From contig JAPLOC010000080.1 of assembly GCA_026692825.1 (NCBI GenBank), positions 1-12,484 of the forward strand: DNA of 12,484 nucleotides. The letters run 5' to 3'. Under the pieces are notes generated by a model, which saw only the letters and a list, made by a program, of their open reading frames with translations, did not search any database and was not told the DNA's origin. Position numbers and translations under genes: made by a program. The first letter of the stretch is position 1; every line of letters starts with the position of its first letter. Below are positions 8,397 to 12,484 of the stretch, piece after piece. Source of the stretch: Planctomycetota bacterium. GTDB lineage: Bacteria > Planctomycetota > Planctomycetia > Planctomycetales > Planctomycetaceae.

Positions 8397-9451
8397 TCGT
8401 GAATGGGGGACAAGACTACTACGTCAATGACACAGACACGGCGGGGGATCTGTTCACAACGGCGATGGGGAACAATCTGAACAGCGGGAAAAGCCCGGAC
8501 CGGCCGATGGCCAGTCTGGCGGCGCTGATCGACGCCTACGATCTCGACGCCGGCGATGTGGTTCACGTCGACAACGGATCGTACGCGGTTGTGCGCAATA
8601 TATCCCTCGGATCACAAGACTCGGGGGTCCGGATTGAAGGCCCGGCCCTGGGGGTAGCGGTGTTGAATCGCGGAAACACCACCACCGGAAGCTACGTCAT
8701 TGAACTCGCCGCGGCCGACGATGTCACGATTTCGCGGTTAACGTTGACCGGTGCCGTTTGCGGAGTCTTTGGCTCATCGACTTCGGACAGCGATCGGTTT
8801 ACACTCGTCGACAGCCGCATCTATTCTAACTCTGAGTATGACATTGCACTCGCAACGTCCAATGACGAAGCGATAATCTCGCGCAATACCGTCTCAAATG
8901 GGACGGATCTTCCCTGCATTGATATTCATGGAAACCGCTCGGTTGTTGCAGAGAACGATGTGTCTGGTGGATCGACCGGAATCTATGTGTCGGCAAATTC
9001 CGTCACATTAGCTGACCAAATCGTGGTTTCGAATAACCGAGTCCACAACAGCCGTGACCGCGCCATATTCGGCGAAGGTCAAGTCTTGATCGTTGGGAAC
9101 ACCGTGTGGGGACAGACGACATCGACGGGAATCGAGGTAGGCCCTGGTTCAAAAGCTTTGAACAATACGGTCTTCGACAACAAGGTGGGAATTGGTTCCA
9201 GTATTTACAACACGGGAACCGCGACAATCGAGGGAAACCGCGTGTACCGAAACTCCCAAAGCGGAATGTCGTCTATTCGAATTCAACAGGTATCGATGGA
9301 GCGCTTGGATACTACAGTACGAATCGATTCACAGGGCTCATCGCTTCGAACCTGGTGTATGCGAATGCCAATACAGGAATTCGCGTGGACGCGAGCGGGG
9401 CACAAGTGTTCAACAATACAGTGTATCAATCGGTCGGAAATGCTGTACTGA
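8198..9451 (+). CDS. Giant protein, frame-2 segment (end of Ig-like 3 and most of module 4)
   Basis: Faithful sequence begins at 8198 in the second copy of the 23-bp duplication with AAPTADVDLSVDGGATW, completing the Ig-like domain left open in frame 3 (YAWTPAVES, then TDTSDTPFLIVNGG). Module 4 starts at 8411 with QDYYVND. It resembles module 3 strongly: DSGVRIEGP, then LNRGN, GSYV-ELA, ADDVTIS and DSDR-T occur in the same order. Homology in this frame ends near 9264 (NRVYRNSQSG). After that come about 61 unrelated residues and a stop at 9449-9451. No start codon belongs naturally at the beginning. The frame is open upstream to an ATG at 7886, but that upstream translation is out-of-frame malectin-like sequence and should not be used as a gene start. 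Confidence 0.7.
   Translation, partial: AAPTADVDLSVDGGATWTNLAAGVSMDRFGRGQYAWTPAVESVQAIIRVRGNHGSQPTDTSDTPFLIVNGGQDYYVNDTDTAGDLFTTAMGNNLNSGKSPDRPMASLAALIDAYDLDAGDVVHVDNGSYAVVRNISLGSQDSGVRIEGPALGVAVLNRGNTTTGSYVIELAAADDVTISRLTLTGAVCGVFGSSTSDSDRFTLVDSRIYSNSEYDIALATSNDEAIISRNTVSNGTDLPCIDIHGNRSVVAENDVSGGSTGIYVSANSVTLADQIVVSNNRVHNSRDRAIFGEGQVLIVGNTVWGQTTSTGIEVGPGSKALNNTVFDNKVGIGSSIYNTGTATIEGNRVYRNSQSGMSSIRIQQVSMERLDTTVRIDSQGSSLRTWCMRMPIQEFAWTRAGHKCSTIQCINRSEMLY
9261..9268 (+). other. Second frameshift point, apparent deletion of about 34 bp
   Basis: Frame 2 reads NRVYRNSQSG up to base 9264; frame 1 resumes NVVYSNSTG at 9265. In module 2 the same two blocks are joined by IRINFGTPVRQ and in module 3 by IRGYSNTLIDG, both 11 codons. 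If module 4 had the same spacing, 33 bases plus one shared base (34) are missing, which fits the frame change. The junction GCGGAATGTC could come from recombination between two GGAAT sequences: module 2 has GGAATT at the left position, and an N codon preceded by GG would supply the right one. The exact length is inferred, not seen. Confidence 0.7.
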
Positions 9452-12400
9452 CTGAGGACTCGTCGTCCAATGTCTCGATCCGAAATAACATCTTGTGGGT
9501 GGACGCCGGTTACGATTTGTATGTGAGCAGCAACAGTCAGTCCGGGTTCTCCAGCGACAATAACGTCCTCTTCGCCGGTTCAGATCCGAACGCTCACGTT
9601 GCCTTTTGGGGGAATACCACTCGCGATGAAATTTCGGACTGGCGATTGGCCAGCTCGCAAGACGCCCATTCGAGCGCTGCCAACCCGAATTTCGTAGACG
9701 TCGACGGAGCGGATAACACTTTGGGATACTCAACGCTCGGCACCGGCTACAACGGCGGCACCGACGACAATTTCTATCAGGCCCGACTTTCCCCCGCCAT
9801 CGACGCGGCGGATGCCTGGAGCGCTCCCGCCACCGACATCCTGGGACTCTCACGTGTAGATGACTCGGGTGTCCCCAACACCGGTTCCGGCGATTACCGC
9901 CCGACCCAGTTGGGTTCGAACGGGTTTGCCGTTGGCGGCACGGCACAGGGCTGGCGGTCCAACAACACCTATTTCAACCTCTCCTTTCCTGCGGGATTTG
10001 TGTTTCCCTTCTACAGGCAGTCCTACACCAGCGTCACGGTCAGCACCGAGGGCTTGTTGTACTTCAGTGGAACCATGAACCCCGGAAGCGGTACGAACAG
10101 CACCGCGACCTTGCAGGCGAATCGCATCATCGCCCCCCTCTGGGACAACCTTTCCACCAGCGGCGTCGGTGATGACATCTTCGTTGACACCTCGATCGCC
10201 GGTCGGCTCACGGTTCGCTGGAACGCCACCAACGAAGCTAACAACAGTGACGTCAACTTCTCGGTCACCCTCTTCGACGATGGCACGGTTCAATTCAACT
10301 ACGGTGCCGGCAACACCGGGTTGTCCCCCACGATTGGCATCTCCCGCGGTGATGGTCAGTTCTATCAGTTGAGTCCGCTCGACGCGCAGGCCGCGCTGAC
10401 CAACTCCAATTCGGTGAAATTCAGCCTGACTCCTGGTGTCACTTTCGCCGACATCGGCGCGTACGAATTCCGCGGAAACTCCAACGATGCCGTCCCGCCG
10501 CAGGTTGTCGCCACCATGCCCGCGTTCATTGAGTCCAACGGCACCAGTGGGATGGTTGTGTCACAGATCTCGGTCGCCTTCTCAGAGGAGGTGAATGCGA
10601 TCGACGCGAATGCGCCCGCGAATTATGAACTTCGCCGGGCGGTGAACGGAATCTTTGGCGACGGCGACGATGTGGTCTACAGCGTAACCCCCAGTTACGC
10701 GTTCAACCTCGCCAACAGTACCAGCATCACGACCCTCGATGTCGGGAATGGCGGTGCGCCGCTGCCGGGAGATACCTACCGATTGACAGTCCATGGGAAT
10801 GCCGGCTCCAGCATCCACGATACCGCCGGCAACCGCCTGGACGGCAACCGGGATGGCGTAGTGACGGGAAGTCTCGCCGACGAGTACGTTCGCACCTTTG
10901 TGATCCTGCCCCCGGGAATCAACGTCTCCACGATCAGCGGTCCCACGACCGAAGTCGGCGGGACCGCGACGTTCAGCATGGTACTCAACAGCCAGCCCAC
11001 CTCCGACGTGACGATTCCCCTCAGTTCCAACGACCTGACCGAGGGGACGTTGAGCCCGGCGAATCTGACCTTCACGCCGGCAAATTGGAACGTGCCCCAG
11101 TCGGTCACAGTGACCGGAGTCAACGACGCCGTCGATGACGGAGATGTTCCGTTTGCGATCGTCATCGGTTCCGCCCAGAGTGCCGACGCGCGTTACAACG
11201 GTCTGCGGCCGTCCAACGTCGCGGTCGTCAATACGGACGACGACACGGCGGGGGTTGGCGTCTCAACCATCAGCAGATCGACCACGGAGGCTGGGGGGAC
11301 AGCGACGTTCACGGTGGTCCTGACCAGCGAGCCAACCGCCAATGTCGCGATCGCCTTGGCCTCGAGCGATCTCACGGAAGGGGTCGTGAACAAGGCAAAC
11401 CTCGTGTTCACTCCCAGCAACTGGAATATCCCTCAGTTTGTAACGGTCACCGGTGTGGACGACGCGGTCGATGACGGCGATGTGGGATACGCGATCGTCA
11501 CATCGGCCGCCGTCAGCGCCGATCCGATCTACAGCGACCTCAATCCCGCGGATGTCTCGGTAGTGACACTGGACGACGACACCTCGGGCTTTACCGTCTC
11601 GCCAATCAGTCGCCATACGACGGAATCGGCAGGAACCGCGACGTTCACCGTCGTTCTCAACAGTGAGCCGACCGCGAATGTCTCGATTTCGCTCGCCACG
11701 ACCGATACCACAGAAGGATCAATCAACAAGTCCGAGCTGATCTTCACACCCGCGAATTGGAACTCGCCACAACAGGTGACGGTCTTCGGAGTGAACGACG
11801 CGGTCGACGACGGCGACGTCGCGTTCACAATCACCCTCGCCCCTGCGACCAGCACGGATCCTTGTTACAACGGAATCGACCCGGCCGACGTCGACGTCAC
11901 GAACGATGACGATGACACGGCCGGGATCACGGTCTCCACCATCAGCGGCAACCCAACCGAAGCGGGCGGGATCGCGACTTTCAGCCTCGTTCTCACCAGC
12001 GAGCCGACCGCCAGCGTAACGATCGGCATCGCGTCGAACGATTTGACCGAGGCGACCGTCAATAAGACGACGCTGACATTCACTCCGACAAACTGGAACA
12101 TTCCTCAAGTGCTCACGGTGACCGGAGTCGACGACCTGGTCGATGATGGCGATGTCGGGTTTCTCATTCTGACCAATGCCGCCGTGAGTGGCGACGCGTC
12201 GTACAGCGGACTCAACGCTACGGACGTTTCCGTGACAACGATCGACGACGACACCGCCAGCGTGCTGGTGTCTGCGATCAGTGGTATGACGACCGAGGCG
12301 GGGGGAACTGCGACGTTCTCTCTGGTGCTGGGGAGTCAGCCGACAGCGGCGGTCACCATCGGACTGACGTCGGACGATCTGACCGAAGGGGTTCTCTCGG

Positions 12401-12484
12401 TTGGCAGTGTCACCTTCACTCCTGCGAACTGGAACGTTGCGCAACTCGTGACGGTCTCCGGTGTGGATGACGCGGTCGCCGATG
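9265..12484 (+). CDS. Giant protein, frame-1 segment (end of module 4 to Calx-beta-like array), partial
   Basis: Homology resumes at 9265 with NVVYSN, GIRVDASGAQVFNNTVY and RNNIL, which matches modules 2 and 3 closely. It stays open for 1,073 codons to the window edge, so the C-terminus is missing. Order: end of beta-helix 4; a tail of the choice-of-anchor-Q type (SPAIDAAD near 9790); a nidogen-like domain (about 9922-10437); the end of that tail (DIGAYEF, 10450-10470); a Big_5-like domain (10489-10908); Calx-beta-like repeats (from 10918). The frame is open from 9016, but 9016-9264 is out-of-frame module 4. The first in-frame ATG after the break is at 10075, with a GTG at 9355; neither is a convincing start and neither would carry an export signal. 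If translated separately the product would probably not be exported. Confidence 0.72.
9922..10437 (+). other. Nidogen-like domain nested in the tail of module 4
   Basis: The segment contains FPAGFVFPFYRQSYTSVTVS, TEGLLYFSG, RIIAPLWDNLS, DIFVDTSIAGRLTVRWNAT, NFSVTLFDDGTVQFNYGAG and PTIGISRGDG in order. This follows the NIDO-like pattern (F-PF-y-g--Y--v-Vs-NG-l-F, then IAP-WdDl, then F-v-L--DG-i-f-Y). It is flanked by SPAIDAAD...VPNTGSGD on the left and ADIGAYEFRG on the right, which are the two halves of one module tail. Such domains occur on extracellular adhesive proteins; its partner here is unknown. Confidence 0.55.
10489..10908 (+). other. SbsA/Big_5-type Ig-like domain
   Basis: It starts AVPPQVVATMPAF and has QISVAFSEEVN, the hallmark 'sv-Fs-pV' strand of Big_5 domains. 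It then has LPGDTYRLTVHG and SIHDTAGNRLDGNRDG near its end. The length (about 140 residues) is somewhat above the usual 100-110, with an acidic loop IFGDGDDVVY in the middle. It links the beta-helix part to the Calx-beta-like array and is probably structural. Confidence 0.7.
10918..12484 (+). repeat. Tandem Calx-beta-like repeats, 336-bp period, continuing past the window
   Basis: Repeats start at 10918, 11254, 11590, 11926 and 12262, each exactly 336 bases (112 codons) apart with no internal indel; the fifth is cut by the edge. Consensus blocks are VSTIS-TTEAGGTATF, VL-SEPTA-V-I, LTEG, LTFTP-NWN-PQ, VTVTGV-DAVDDGDV and ending -DDDTA. The acidic DDAVDDGDV and DDD clusters are typical of Calx-beta-like surface repeats and may bind calcium (inference). 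The array probably forms a stalk or spacer; what follows it is outside the window. Confidence 0.85.

Larger units (their letters stand above)
1773..10470 (+). repeat. Four serial right-handed beta-helix modules
   Basis: Modules begin at 1773 (VFYVND), 3609 (NYYVND), 5628 (VYYVND) and 8411 (QDYYVND). Each opens with a NTG/NSG..P..P.A/G-I..L...Y..GPGD....D.G.Y block, continues with many short parallel beta-helix turns (NxI/V, GN, NN), and shares a block of the form GIRVEG-GAQ-VNNT-Y near its end, then RNNIL. Tails read SP-IDAGDP and D/N-LGAYGNT or DIGAYEF. Modules 1-3 are followed by an Ig-like domain. Start-to-start distances differ (1836, 2019 and 2783 bases), partly because extra domains are nested in modules 3 and 4. 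Shared protein blocks use different synonymous codons, so the duplications are old; modules 3 and 4 look the closest pair. Confidence 0.8.
1251..12484 (+). pseudogene. Giant LEPR-XLL modular surface protein gene, broken by two frameshifts, open at right edge
   Basis: This entry describes the whole locus; the three frame segments are listed separately. Protein homology is continuous through frame 3, then frame 2, then frame 1, with the breaks inside single domains: the Ig-like domain of module 3 and the beta-helix of module 4. That argues for one ancestral gene, not three genes. Reversing the 23-bp duplication at 8174-8219 and restoring about 34 bp at 9261-9268 gives roughly 3,750 in-frame codons within the window. 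Domain order: basic N-terminus, LEPR-XLL motif, PPC, four beta-helix modules with Ig-like linkers and nested accessory domains, nidogen-like, Big_5-like, Calx-beta-like repeats. Such proteins are exported and probably act at the cell surface in adhesion or carbohydrate contact; that role is inference. No other stops interrupt the three frames, so decay, if real, is recent. Consensus error in a repetitive gene is the main alternative. Confidence 0.75.

Noticed and set aside
9250..9264. Programmed -1 slippage at C CCA AAG near the second break
   Set aside because: The heptamer is not in the right phase: the incoming frame reads TCC CAA AGC. In addition 11 codons present in sister modules are missing, so a deletion explains the site better.
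1..12484. CRISPR arrays, tRNA or rRNA genes, insertion sequences, toxin-antitoxin or other defence genes
   Set aside because: No regularly spaced short repeats, cloverleaf-like sequence, transposase or nuclease motifs were seen on either strand. The only repeats are protein-coding modules and the 23-bp duplication.

Overview
The window suggests a chromosome of a planctomycete (Planctomycetota). The large gene has an N-terminal LEPR-XLL-type motif (IEALESRILLTA), which is characteristic of giant secreted proteins of this phylum. It is followed by a bacterial pre-peptidase C-terminal (PPC) domain and long right-handed beta-helix arrays. The divergent gene looks like the small ECF-type sigma factors that are numerous in planctomycetes. 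These assignments rest on motif recognition, not on a database search.

Layout. Positions 1-143 hold no gene I can support. Positions 144-698 (minus strand) encode an ECF-like sigma-70 family factor. Positions 699-1184 are a divergent intergenic region with one candidate promoter (944-973) pointing at the giant gene and two small hairpins. From about 1251 to the right edge runs one very large plus-strand gene for a secreted modular protein, cut off by the window. It reads: basic N-terminus and LEPR-XLL motif; PPC domain; four long beta-helix modules, the first three each followed by an Ig-like domain of the 'SPNGGE..W' type; a nidogen-like domain; an SbsA/Big_5-type Ig-like domain; then an array of 112-residue Calx-beta-like repeats still running at 12484.

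The main observation is that the giant gene lies in three successive reading frames. Frame 3 is used to about 8195, frame 2 from 8198 to about 9264, and frame 1 from 9265 to the end. Each break can be explained at base level. The first is a perfect 23-bp tandem duplication at 8174-8219; removing one copy restores the protein exactly. The second is an apparent deletion of about 34 bp at 9261-9268, inferred from sister modules that each carry 11 extra codons there. Without both indels the window would hold roughly 3,750 in-frame codons of one protein. As written, the frame-3 product stops at 8396 after three modules and loses everything downstream. The locus is therefore either a recently broken gene, a reversible (phase-variable) gene, or a consensus error in a repetitive gene. 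A G7 run 15 bases after the duplication could restore frame 2 by a one-base slip.

Three accessory domains (golvesin-like, malectin-like, nidogen-like) sit inside, not between, other domains of the repeated module. I see no mobile element, tRNA, rRNA, CRISPR array or defence system, and no evidence for a new multi-gene system. The interest here is the architecture and breakage of one giant surface protein.
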